Assembly (NCBI GenBank): GCA_033032865.1 | Contig: JAWHQI010000185.1 | Span: 5,146,001 to 5,210,000, forward strand | DNA: 64,000 bases | Origin: Dactylorhiza incarnata | Lineage: Eukaryota > Streptophyta > Magnoliopsida > Asparagales > Orchidaceae | Direction of reading: 5' to 3' | Shown here: positions 11,096 through 20,879 of the stretch, piece by piece | Layout of the letters: every line of letters starts with the position of its first letter | Position numbering within the stretch: position 1 is the stretch's first letter | Notes under the pieces: generated by a model | What the model was told of the DNA's origin: nothing | What the model saw: the letters and a program-made list of their open reading frames with translations, nothing else | The model's database searches: none | Position numbers and translations under genes: made by a program

Positions 11096-12183
11096 ACATA
11101 AATCATCCAATCTATAACATAGAAAATACTAAACGACTAAAAACTAATTACTCTAATCCTACATATCTCTGGCATTGTCATTTAGGCCATATAAATGAGA
11201 AACGCATATCCAAGCTCCATAAAGATGGACTATTGGACTCATTTGATTATGAATCATTTGAGAGATGGGGGTCATGTTTATTAGGCAAGATGACAAAGGC
11301 ACCTTTCACTAGTTGTAGTGAGAGGGCAGATGATCTCTTGGGTATAATACATAGTGATGTATGCGGACCCATGAGTTCTATAGCTAGAGGTGGGTACTAC
11401 TACTTTGTTACATTTACTGATAATTTTAGTTGATACGGATATATATATCTTGTGAAGTGTAAATCCAAAACCTTTGAAAAGTTCAAAGAGTTTAAGAATG
11501 AAGTAGAGAACTAACTGGGAAAATGGATTAAGGCACTCCGATCTGATCGAGGTGGAGAATACCTAAGTCATGAGTTTCGTGATCAACTGCGAGAGTGTGG
11601 TATTGTATCACAACTCACTCCACCTAGAACACTACAACATAATGGTGTTTTTGAGAGGAGGAATCATACCTTGTTAGACATGGTGCGATCGATGATGAGT
11701 CATGCAGATCTGCCCGTTTCCTTTTGGGGATTTGCTCTAGAGACTGCTGCTTTCACTTTAAATCATGCTCCAATGAAAATGGTTCTAAAGACACTATATG
11801 AGATATGGACTGGGAAGCGTCCTTGTATGTCTTTCATTAAAATTTGGGACTATGAGGCATACATACGATGTCAAATGTCTGACAAGATGGAATCTAAATC
11901 GGATAAGTGTTATCTAGTGGAGTATCCTAGGGAGACCAAAGGATATTACTTCTACCTGCCGTCTGAGGGCAAGGTGTTTGTTGCAAGTACAATTGTAGCT
12001 GGAGAGCTTGTTCAAGAAACATAAGTCCTAAGTAGATCCGGTAGACCAAGATTTGAGCCAAAGAGATATGGATTTCTCGTGTCTCAAATAGGTAATTTGT
12101 TGCTAATGGATCATGATGATGAGCCTACAACCTACCAAGAGGCTATAAATGGACCAGACTCCGAGAAGTGGCTTGAAGCCTAC
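11053..12183 (+). pseudogene. CopH pre-integrase, integrase and RT start
   Basis: Blocks in order: YLWHCHLGHINEKRISKLHK (pre-integrase His residues), HSDVCGPMSSIARGG (first catalytic Asp), LRSDRGGEYLSHEF (second Asp), LQHNGVFERRNHTLLD (catalytic Glu) and LPVSFWGFALETAA. Stops occur after NFS near 11433 and in the KNEVEN region near 11513. A deletion after VFVAS (near 11990) removes part of the linker before the RT. The catalytic D, D and E are all still encoded. Confidence 0.87.
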
Positions 12184-12592
12184 GTTTAGCGCCTCGGATG
12201 GCGGGATTTGGCTGTTGACAGGCCAAACTTGGGGGCATTTTCATAATGTCGTAGGCTAGAATGTGGCTATTGGCAGACCGAGTCTAGAAAACTATAAATA
12301 AGATTAAGGGGCACCATTTGGAGAGACTTCTCTCTCACCAAGTTTCTTCAAGTGGGTGAAGAGAGCCTCCATAGGTGCCCCAAGCTCAGCATTGGGTTGG
12401 GAGCGGAAGCGCTCTAAGATCTTCCGGGTGTGTGGTGGGACCTTCTCGCTGAGCCCTTCGTCCTTTTCCTAGTTTCCTAAGTCTTCGGCCTAGTGCTCTC
12501 CCTTGAGAGAAGTAGGTGTGAGGTCACCCCCTCTTTTGAGGACCCCAAACTCCACAAAGACCAACTCTTGTTCTCAAGTCTTGGTTTCAACA
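12184..12592 (+). repeat. TatF 5' LTR, 3' portion
   Basis: Aligns with 17872-18284, for example TTTGGCTGTTG-CAGGCCAAAC, the CTATAAATAAGAT box (12291 on) and the end TCTTGGTTTCAACA. The upstream part is absent and CopH sequence directly precedes it. TATGGTGCGGTGAGC follows and is the likely primer site; I could not assign its tRNA. Confidence 0.9.
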
Positions 12593-12650
12593 TTTATGGT
12601 GCGGTGAGCATGGAGAGTGACCAGCACAAGAAAATCTCAAGCTGAGCTCT

Positions 12651-14010
12651 ATGGTTGGAGGTGGAGGAGAAGGGTCGGCTCTGGGCCACTCGGAGTCGCT
12701 GGTGGCTATGGTGACGATGGAAATGTTTGAAGATTTCAAGCGGGAGGTCCTACAGACCTTGCAGCTAGCTATTGTCGTGAGAGGCGAAAGCGAGAGAGGA
12801 GGCGGTCCGGAGATCACAACCCAATGGATGGGCGAGAGCACTCCCGGCCAGCAATCCAGGAAGGAGGTGCCGGCAAGGGCAAGTGGGCAGGCATCCGGCC
12901 CCCACTCGCCCAGCCTCCAAAGAGGTTGGGAGTGGGGAGGAAACTTCCCCCACTCGCCCAGCCCCAAGGGGGCGAGTGGGGAGGCACTTTCCCCCACTCG
13001 CCCAGCCCTAGGGGGGAGTGGGGAGGCAGCCAACTCCCACTCGCCCAGCCCCAAAGGGGGCGAGAGGGGAGGCATATGTCCCCCACTCACCCCGACCCAA
13101 AGGGTCGAGCATAGGCGCTTTGGCGAGACCTCCCCGGGCGGCAGCTGTTCGGTAGTTCGGCAAGTGCAGAGGTCAGTGAGCCGACTCCGCGAGAGCGAAC
13201 CACCCGCCGAGCCAGGGAGGGAAGTCCCTTTTATGAGTTGATTTTCTCAGCCCCGGTTCTAGAGGGGTTCAGAGGGCCAGATATGTCTTACTACTTCGGC
13301 AAGGATGACCCCATCCTGCACTTACAGTGGTTCGAGGATATAGTCTCAGTCAGGCCTATGTCAGATGCCTTCCAGTGCCGGCTCTTTGCCACCACTCTGA
13401 AGGAGAAGGCAAGGGACTGGTTCGACGAGCTCCCCGTGAGGACTATCTATGCCTTCAAGGATCTACGCTGAGGATTCCTGTTGCGCTTCTTGATGTCGAA
13501 GAAGAGGAAGAAGGATGTCGAGGCACTTTTCAAGATCAAGCAAGAGCCAAGGGAGTCGCTAGCTCGTTACTTGGATAGGTTCCAGGAAGAGGTCCTGCAA
13601 GTTCAGGAGGTGCCCGGGTTCACCCTCCAGCTCGCCTTCAGAGTGGGGCTGCGGGAGGGGTTCTTCAAGATGAGATTAAAGCAGAAGACCCCCTTATACT
13701 TTGAGGAATTAATGGAAAGGGCGGCGGAAGAAATTGAGAGTGAGGAGGCCATCCCGTAGTTTGCACGGAGCAAGTGTGGAAGATCCAGAAAGGAAGTTTG
13801 ACCAAGGAAAGGGTAACCTCCAAGGGTAGAGGTCCAACCCCCTAGGGAGGATACAGGGACCGAAGGCACCCCCTCCACCACCTCAGCAAACCATGGTGAT
13901 TGGCTAGGAAAGAAGGGGAAGAGGAGGGAATTGGGTGGTGTTACCCTACTGTGACCTCCACCAGGAGGAAGGTCACGCGATATCCGCGTGCCCTGAGTTT
14001 TTGGAAATGA
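12651..14010 (+). pseudogene. TatF Gag
   Basis: An ATG at 12651 opens an N-terminal region that includes a GC-rich minisatellite. A 1-nt shift near 13235 leads into the retrotrans_gag core: FEDIVSVRPMSDAFQCRLF, LKEKARDWFDELP, then after a TGA at 13469-13471 SKKRKKDVEALFKIKQEPR and a LARYLDRFQEEV block. A CX2HX4HX4C knuckle (CDLHQEEGHAISAC) follows at about 13950-13992 beyond further stops. TatG has the same domains at 61880-63300. The protein would form the capsid; this copy cannot encode it intact. Confidence 0.87.
12903..13090 (+). repeat. GC-rich minisatellite inside TatF gag
   Basis: Five copies of a 43-48 bp unit, with CACTCGCCCAGCCCC starting near 12903, 12951, 12995, 13038 and 13083. 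Each unit holds the dyad CTCGCCC..GCCCC / GGGGGCGAG. Unit lengths are not all multiples of three, so the repeat shifts the reading frame and creates open frames on both strands that are not genes. Confidence 0.85.
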
Positions 14011-14289
14011 GGGAGGCAAGGGGTCCGATGCAGCAATAGCAGCACCCGGAGGGGATAGAGGAAGACCAGGCCTGGGAGTAGGAGACCCAGTTCTAGTCTC
14101 TATACTTAGTTTTGTCCTTAAGCACATGTAGTATGATGGTTTACTTTCATACTTAGTTTTTTCTTATGTATAATATGATAACTAATGTGATGAAAAGTTT
14201 TCAAGGTACGTAGCCTCGATGCTGGCCAGCTGACTAGGCTCCCACCAAGCTGGCAGGGTTGGGGACGGCTCGGTGGCCGAAGGTTTCAT
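14011..14289 (+). other. TatF spacer between gag remnant and tandem array
   Basis: No gene seen. It includes the GATGCTGGCCAGCTG...GGCTCC...AAGCTGGCAGGG block that recurs after the first array at about 15160-15300. Confidence 0.6.
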
Positions 14290-15138
14290 GCTGGAGTTCC
14301 GCAGATCGATTCCGCTGTCGGGCTCTTATAGACGGTGGGTCAGGTTGATCTCTGGAGAGGCTGGCAAGGTGGAAAGTTTTGGTGCTGGAGTGCCACAGAT
14401 CGATTCCGCTGTCGGGCTCTCATAGACCGTGGGTCAGGTTGATCTCTGGAGATGCTGGCAAGGTGGAAAGTTTTGGTGCTGGAGTGACCCAGATCGATTC
14501 CGCTGTCGGGCTCTCATAGATGATGGGTCGGGTTGATCTCTGGAGAGGCTGGAAAGGTGGAAAATTTTTGTGTTGGAGTGCCCCAGATCGATTCCACAGC
14601 CGGGCTCTCATAGACGGTTGGTCAGGTTGATCTCTGGAGAGGCTGGCATGGTGGAAAGTTTTGGTGCTGGAGTGCCCCAGATCGATTCCACTGCCGGGCT
14701 CTCATAGACGGTGGGTCAGGTTGATCTCTGGAGAGGCTGGCAAGGTGGAAAGTTTTGGTGCTGGAGTGCCCCAGATCGATTCCGCTGTCGGGCTCTCATA
14801 GATGGTGGGTCTGGTTGATCTCTGGATAGGCAAGCAAGGTAACAAGTTTTTCATGCTGGAGTGTCCCTGATGATTCCGCTGCCGGGCTCTCACTAGTCGG
14901 TGGGTCGGGTTGATCTCGCGGAGAGGCTGGAAAGGTGTATAGCTTTTCATGCTGGAGTGCCCCGGATGATTCTGCTGCCAGACTCTCACTAGTCGGTGGG
15001 TCCAGTTGATCTCGCTGAGAGGATGGCAATGTGATAAGTTTTTCATGCTGGAGTGCCCCGGATGATTTCGCTGTCGGGTTCTCACTAGACGGTGGGTCAG
15101 GTTGATCTCGCGGAGAGGATGGCAAGGTAACAAGCAAA
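14290..15138 (+). repeat. TatF tandem array 1 (94-96 bp unit, about 9 copies)
   Basis: GCTGGAG(T) starts recur at 14290, 14384, 14478, 14572, 14666, 14760, 14855, 14951 and 15047. The spacing is exactly 94 bp for the first six units, then 95-96. The last three units share diagnostic changes (ATGATTC instead of ATCGATTC; TCACTAGTCGG), so the array grew in at least two steps. Long minus-strand open frames here are repeat artefacts. Confidence 0.95.
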
Positions 15139-15319
15139 TTTGGCACAGGTTAGCCCTGATGCTGGCCAGCTGCTAGGCTACCATCATGCTGGCAGGGCTG
15201 AGGACTTCTCAGAGGCCGGGGGTTTCCAGGGTGTTTAGCCCCGACGCTGGCCCGCTGCTAGGCTCCTATCAAGCTGGCAGGGCCGAGGACCGCTCGGTGG
15301 CCAGAAGTTATCAAAGTAG

Positions 15320-16920
15320 TTTTTCCCCCGAGGTGGCTCCGCTAGCCGAGCTGTCGCTAGTCGGCAGGGTAGGAAGGCCTCTCGGGGAGGCTAAGTGTTT
15401 TTCCCTCGAGATGGCTCCGCTAGCCGGGCTCTCGCTAGCTGGCAGGGTAGGAAGGCCTCTCGGGGAGGCTAAATAGTTTTTCCCCCGAGGTGGCTCCGCT
15501 AGCCGGGCTCTGCTAGCCGGGCACTTGCTAGCCGGCAGGGAAGGAAGGCCTCTCGGGGAGGCTAAGTGTTTTTCCCCCGAGATGGCTCCGCTAGTCGTGC
15601 TCTCGCTAATCGGTAGGGTAGGAAGGCATCTCGGGGAGGCTAAGTAGTTTTTCCCTCGAGGTGGCTCCGCTAGCCGGGCTCTCACTAGCCGACAGGGTAG
15701 GGAAGCCTTTCGGGGAGGCTAAGTGTTTTCCACCGAGATGGATCCGCTAGCCGGTCTCTCACAAGCCAGCAGGGTAGGAAGGCCTCTCGGGGAGGCAATG
15801 TATTTTTCCCCCGAGTGGTGGCTCAGCTAGCCGGGCTCTCGCTAACCGACAGGGTAGGAGGCCTCTAGGGGAGGCTTAGTATTTTTCCCCCGAGATGGCT
15901 CCGCTAGTCGGGCTCCCACTAGCCGGCAGGATAGGAAGGCCTCTCAGGGAGGCTAAGTAGTTTTCCCCCAAGGTGGCTCCGCTAGCTGGGCTCTCGCTAG
16001 CCGGCAGGGTAGGGAGGCCTCTCAGGGAGGCTAAGTATTTTTCCCCCGAGATGGCTCCGCTAGTCGGGCTCCCACTAGCCGGCAGGGTAGGAAGGCCTCT
16101 CGGGGAGGCTAAGTACTTTTTCCCCCGAGGTGGCTCTGCTAGCCGGGCTCTCGCTAGCCGGCAGGGTAAGAAGGACTCCTGGGTAGGCTAAGTGTTTTCC
16201 CCCGAGATAGCTCCGCTAGCCGGGATATCACTAGTCGGCAGGGTAGGAAGGCCTCTCGGGGAGGCTAAGTGTTTTTCCACTGATAGGTGGCTCCGATAGC
16301 CGGGCTCTCACTAGCTAGCAGGGTAGGAAGGCCTCTCGGGGAGGCTAAGTGTTTTCCACTGAGATAGCTCTGCTAGCCGGGCTCTCACTAGCTGGCAGGG
16401 TAGGAAGGCCTCTCGGTGAGGCTAAGTATTTTTTTTCCACCGATGTGGCTCCGCTAGCCGACATTGTAGGAAGGCCTCTCGGGGAGGCTAAGTGTTTTTT
16501 CCCCGAGATGGCTCCGCTAGTCCGGCTCTCACCAGCCGGAAGGGTAGGAAGGAATCTCGGATAGGCTAAGTGTTTTCCCCCGAGATAGCTCCGCTAGTCG
16601 GGCTCTCACTAGCCGGTAGGGTAGGAAGGCCTCTCGGTGAGGCTAAGTGTTTTTCCCCCGAGAGGTGGCTCCGCTAGTCGGGCTCTCGCTAGCCGGCAGG
16701 GTAGGAATGCCTCTCGGGGAGGCTAAGTGTTTTCCCCCGAGATGGCTCCTCTAGTCGGGCTCTCGCTAGCCGGCAGGGTAGGAATGCCTCTCGGGGAGGC
16801 TAAGTGTTTTTCCCCCGAGATGGCTCCGCAAGCCGGACTCTTGCTAGCCGGCAGGGTAGGTAGGCCTCTCGGGGAGGCTAAGTTGTTTTTCCTCCGAGGT
16901 GGCTTGGCTAGCCGGGCTCT
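15320..16920 (+). repeat. TatF tandem array 2 (about 78 bp unit, about 20 copies)
   Basis: Unit built on CCCCGAGATGGCTCCGCTAG, then GGGCTCTCGCTAG-CGGCAGGGTAGG and AAGGCCTCTCGGGGAGGCTAAG. About 20 copies of GAGGCTAAG or a variant lie between 15385 and 16880, with average spacing near 78 bp. Two forms of the unit (CGAGATGG and CGAGGTGG) alternate in much of the array, suggesting a higher-order unit of about 156 bp. Confidence 0.93.
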
Positions 16921-17204
16921 CAGGATGGCACTCGCCGAATAGGCATTGGTGGACATTTCTTTCCGAGCGTGAGTCTCGCTCAAAAAAAGCTGGGATTGTG
17001 TACAACCCTGTTTTTGCCGAGTGGATCCCCGGGGCCCAAGATGTCATTAGGCCTAGTATCTTTTAAGAGGCACTGCCCCAGGAGAAGAGGGGTGGGTGTG
17101 CCGTTGGACGGGCTCAAGACCGAGGGGCGCAACCCCAGATTATTTCGAAGATGGGAGGGAGCCGGAGGTGGGCATCCTCCCGCTCGCCTAGCCCAAGGAG
17201 GGTG

Positions 17205-17790
17205 GAGGGGGCGAGCCAGAGATGGGAGGCCCCCCGGTCTCGCCCCGCACCAACAGGGGGCGTGCCGGTGGCAGGTGGCCTCCCGGGCTTGCCCCGCCCT
17301 AGCAAGGGGTGAGCCGGAGAGGGGAGGCCCCCCGGGCTCGCCCCGCCCCAGCAAGGGGGCGAGCCAGAGAGGGGAGGCCCCCCAGGCTCGCCCCGCCCCA
17401 GCAGGGGGCGCGCCGGAGAGGGGAGGTCCCCCGGGCTCACCCCGCCCCAGCGAGGGGGCGAGTCGGAGAAGGGAGGTCCCCTGGGATCGCCTCGCCCCAG
17501 CAGGGGCGAGCTGGAGAGGTGAGGCCCTCCCGGGCATGCCCCGGCCCAGAAAGGGGCGAGCCGGAGGTAGTGGCCTCCTGGGTTCACCCCGCCCCAGCAG
17601 GGGGTGAGTCGGAGAAGGGAGGCCCCCCGGGCTCGCCCCGCCCCAGCAAGGGGGCGAGCCATAGAGGGGAGGCCCCCCGGGCTCGCCCCGCCCCAACAGG
17701 GGGCGAGGCGGAGGCAGGTGGCCTCCCGAGCTCGCTCCCACCCCAACAGGGGGCGAGCTTGGGAGGCGGATGGGCTCCCGCTCGCCTAGC
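17205..17790 (+). repeat. GC-rich palindromic minisatellite in the TatF LTR
   Basis: About 11 copies of a 50-51 bp unit (GAGGGGAGGCCCCCCGGG, then CTCGCCCCGCCCCAGCA, then AGGGGGCGAG). The core dyad resembles that of the gag minisatellite at 12903-13090. Long open frames on both strands here, up to 276 codons on the minus strand, are artefacts of the repeat. Confidence 0.92.
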
Positions 17791-17970
17791 CCAGCGAGGG
17801 GGGTGAGCAAGGGAGGAGGCCTGCCCCCTCTCGCCCGACCCCAGGAAGTGGAGACGACCTGTGTTTAGCACCTCGAATGGTGGGATTTGGCTGTTGGCAG
17901 GCCAAACATGGGGGCATTTTCGTAATCTCGTAGGCCAGAATGTGGCTATTGGTAGACTGAGTCCAGAAAA

Positions 17971-17980
17971 CTATAAATAA
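17971..17980 (+). promoter_or_regulatory. TatF LTR TATA box
   Basis: CTATAAATAA downstream of the minisatellite. It is conserved in the 5' LTR piece (12291-12300) and in TatG (61519-61526). Confidence 0.65.
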
Positions 17981-18284
17981 GATCAAGGGGGCACCATTTG
18001 GATGGACTTCTCTTTGGGCTTCTCTCTCCCCAAGTTTCTTTAAGTGGGTGAAGCGAGCCTCCATAGGTGCCCCAAGCTCAGCATTGGCTTAGGAGGGAAA
18101 GCGCTCTAAGATCTTCAGGGTGTGTGGTGGTACCTCCTCGCTGAGCCCTTGGTCCTGTTCCTAGTTTCCTAAGTCTTTGGCCTAGTGCTCTCACTTGAGA
18201 AAAGTAGGTGTGAGGTCACCCCCTCTTTTGGGGACCCCGAACTCCACAGAGACCAATTCTTGTTCTCAAGTCTTGGTTTCAACA

Positions 18285-19093
18285 CAAGTGAAACAATCTG
18301 AAGATGGTATATTCATCTCTCAGGCCAAGTTCACTAGAGAGCTAATCAAGAAGTTTGGACTGGAGAGTGCTTCCTCTATGAAGACTCCAATGGGAACCAA
18401 TGTTTCTCTAGACAAGGATGAGAGGAAACCAAGTACAGATGCATGATTCGATCTTTGTTATACCTAACTGCAAGTAGGCCTGACATAATGTTTGCCACAT
18501 GTGTCTATGCTAGATATCAGGTGAACCCTAAGAAATCTCATCATGTCTCTGTAAACAGAACCCTAAGATACCTAAAGGGTACATCAAATCTTGGCCTATG
18601 GTACCCTAGGAACCATGAGTGTGAACTGACAGGCTACTAAGATGCAGATTATGCATGATGCAAAGAAGATAGCAAAAGTACCTCAAGAACATGCCAATTC
18701 CTTGGAGGAAGACTGATTTCTTGGAGCAGCAAGAAGCAGACAAGTGTAGCAATCTCCACAGTAGAATCAGAATACATCTCTGCTTGGAGTTGTTGTGCTC
18801 AACTATTATGGATACAGCATCAACTTGAAGACTACAATCTAAAGATGACCAAAACACCCTTGTTTTGTGACTCTTCTAGTGCAATCTCAATTGGTAAGAA
18901 CCCTGTCTCATACAGCAGGACTAAGCACATTGAGATCAGGTATCACTTCATCAGGGAGCATATGGAGAATGAAGATATCACCCTTGAGTTTGTTCCCACA
19001 GACAAACAAGTGGCTGATATATTCATAAAGCCCCTAGATGAAGCTAAGTTTAACTTCTTCAAATTCCAATTGGGGATGTTAAACTTAGAGTAA
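18285..19093 (+). pseudogene. SireE RT C-terminus and RNase H
   Basis: RT end: KQSEDGIFISQAKFTRELIK and [20 protein letters not shown]. RNase H: an ADYA block (first Asp), KSTSRTCQFLGGRLISWSSK, ISTVESEYISAWSCCAQLLW (Glu), FCDSSSAISIGKNPV (Asp) and RTKHIEIRYHFIREH. It ends in a Sirevirus-like EAKFNFFKFQLGMLNLE. A frameshift near 18443 and stops near 18640 and 18657 break the frame. This enzyme would degrade the RNA strand during cDNA synthesis. Confidence 0.9.
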
Positions 19094-19554
19094 TTTTCAA
19101 CTTATTGATCACTAATCATCTTACATATGATAGTAAGAAGAACTTGCAGGACAAGTGCTGAAGCAATTTGGTAATGGTACCAAGTGCCAAAGTCAGGCAA
19201 AAGTAGAACAATGATCATGATGACACAAACAACTATCTCGACAATATGAACCATACTCACGACGACAACAAGAGGATCATCGACAAAGGATCAAGTACAT
19301 GAACACAGAATCTACAAGGCCTATAATGAAAAAGTCAGAAAGCGGGAGAAAAGAATAACCTGGGAAGAGAAGATGCATGAGTCAAGGGGGAGTAAAGAAA
19401 AGAGACATCACATAAAGGGGGAGCTACCAGCTCAAGAAGATGCAAAATCTAAGGGAATGGTAACTATGTTAACATTCACTGCATAAACTCACATTTATTG
19501 GTAAGTGAAAGTAATTTTTAATTGGGGTTCTGAATTCTTCAAATGGGGGGAGAT
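19094..19554 (+). other. SireE 3' untranslated region with multiple polypurine tracts
   Basis: AAGGGGGAG near 19385, AAGGGGGAG near 19418, and the LTR-proximal AAATGGGGGGAGAT ending at 19554. Several spaced copies of (A)GGGGGAG before the 3' LTR are a hallmark of Sireviruses. No gene is present. Confidence 0.8.
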
Positions 19555-20879
19555 TGTTGGGAATCTTGCCCTCATGATTCCTGATTTGGAGAAGTCACCA
19601 ATTCAAGATAATATAACTATGTATTTGATTACCTTCTTAGCTTTATCATCTCAGTAGAAGACAAGTTCAAAGAATGTCGAGCTAACACATATTGTCGAAA
19701 ATAACTGGACATATCATTGAAAAGTGTATGCATGTCGTTGAAATGATGTGTAGAGCAAAGCAGAATGATCATATCGGCTATCATCGAGACATCATGCGTA
19801 TGATGATATCGTTGTGACATCAACACTACAACACCTCACAACGATATCAGAAAGTCGAGATGAGGAAGAAGACTTAAGTACAAACACAAGACAGAATGTC
19901 GACGATATCGTCGTAAAGTGGCCTTGTCGTCGATAAGGCTAATCAACATTGTAAAGAAGCCTTGTCGTCGATAAGGCTAAGCAAAACAGATATCATCATA
20001 AAGAAGACTTGTCGTCAATAAGGCTAAGCAAAACAGATATCATAGTAAAGAAGCCTTGTTGTTGGAAAGGCCAAGTAAGACTGATGATGGCGGTATCTTC
20101 GCAAAGAAGGCTTGACGTCGAGAAGACTAAAGAAGGTCATATGAAGACAGGCAGTTGCTGAAGAATAGTCTATCGACATAATATTGATTATGTTGTCGAC
20201 AAGATAAGGTGGTCACAAGGATATCGAGCAGTCAAGAAGATTACGCCGACATCAGTTAGATGACTTCATGTCGTCTTAAGTGCAAGTGCAGAAGGGATGT
20301 CCCATATCGGCGAGATATCACTATCTGAAGAAGAAGGAAGTAGACTTGAAGATCTGCCCTAGTCCAAGACAACGACTAGTCCTATCGTCGAGATATTGTC
20401 CATATCATCGTAACAACAGAAATATCATCGAGACAGATTCAAGTTGCCAGACACGCTGTCAGCATTTAATGTCGCCCCTAATTGTCCAATCAGCGCGTGC
20501 TCTTAAGGCACGGGGGTCTGTCAGTGGAGGACATCATAGGAGACCGTTAAGCGGCTCCTCAGTCTTCTAAAAGGGATAAGTGTCTGCCCTACAAAAAGCA
20601 TAGAGAATACAAAATTTTTTTACACAATAACTAATAGAACAGTAAAAGCAGCGTAAAAGAAGAAATAAAAACGGAGAACAAATTGATCCTCATTAATTAT
20701 TCTCAGAGAATCAGTCTAGATCCATCGACTGATAAGGAGTGATCCAAATAGAAGAGAAGCTTGAAGAAGATCTGTGCGACCAAGATTAAAATTGGAAGTA
20801 TCTTCTTCAAGAAAAGAAGCCGATCTCCACAAGGCAGAAGAATCTTTATACTATCTTTCTTTGTAAGGCTCGTTGAAAA
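19555..20879 (+). repeat. SireE 3' LTR (right boundary approximate)
   Basis: Starts TGTTGGGAATC immediately after the PPT. It carries a 38-56 bp tandem motif (AAGAAGCCTTGTCGTCGATAAGGCTAA-like) at about 19895-20130. The matching 5' LTR is outside the window, so the right end is set only by the start of CopJ. Confidence 0.65.
19895..20130 (+). repeat. SireE LTR tandem motif
   Basis: Copies start near 19921, 19959, 20006, 20053 and 20109. Each contains CCTTGTCGTCGATAAGG, whose CCTT...AAGG ends can pair. Two of the units are 47 bp apart. Confidence 0.8.

Larger units (their letters stand above)
10664..12183 (+). mobile_element. CopH: copia fragment, protease to start of RT
   Basis: Plus-strand relative of Cop1, interrupted on the left by Ath1 and cut on the right where TatF sequence begins (12184). 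The readable order is Gag end, protease, pre-integrase, integrase and the first residues of RT (YQEAINGPDSEKWLEAYV). Confidence 0.9.
12184..18284 (+). mobile_element. TatF: non-autonomous Tat/Retand-like gypsy element
   Basis: Truncated 5' LTR (12184-12592), broken gag, no pol, two large tandem-repeat arrays (14290-15138 and about 15320-16920) and a full 3' LTR (16999-18284). The missing front of the 5' LTR lies inverted at 24941-25131. The flanks of the two true LTR ends share CAAGT (complement of 25132-25136; 18285-18289), which identifies TatF as an insertion in SireE later split by an inversion. TatG is a better-preserved relative. Confidence 0.83.
16999..18284 (+). repeat. TatF 3' LTR
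   Basis: 1286 bp from TGTACAACCCTG to GGTTTCAACA. It shares these termini with the TatG LTR (60691-61823). Parts match the two 5' LTR pieces: 16999 to about 17190 matches the complement of 24941-25131, and 17872-18284 matches 12184-12592. A GC-rich minisatellite fills 17205-17790 and the TATA box is at 17971-17980. Confidence 0.92.
18285..20879 (+). mobile_element. SireE, 3' half: RT end, RNase H, PPTs, 3' LTR
   Basis: Begins at the duplication CAAGT in the codon stretch for QVKQSEDGIFISQ. The preceding residues (YFLGFQ) are encoded on the opposite strand at 25132-25160. It continues through RNase H, three polypurine tracts and an LTR starting at 19555. The LTR right end is approximate because CopJ begins near 20880. 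Confidence 0.85.

Noticed and set aside
12587..13090. 167-codon minus-strand frame
   Set aside because: Antisense of the gag minisatellite; Pro/Leu/Gly periodicity only.
14702..15685. Minus-strand open frames of 116-143 codons
   Set aside because: Products of the 94-bp and 78-bp tandem units read antisense; periodic peptides with no family resemblance.
14290..16920. Regular repeats resembling a CRISPR array
   Set aside because: Contiguous tandem units of 78-96 bp without unique spacers, inside a plant retrotransposon.
16980..17810. 276-codon and overlapping long open frames on both strands
   Set aside because: They lie entirely in the GC-rich 50-bp minisatellite and LTR of TatF; multiple frames are open at once and the peptides are Gly/Pro/Arg repeats.
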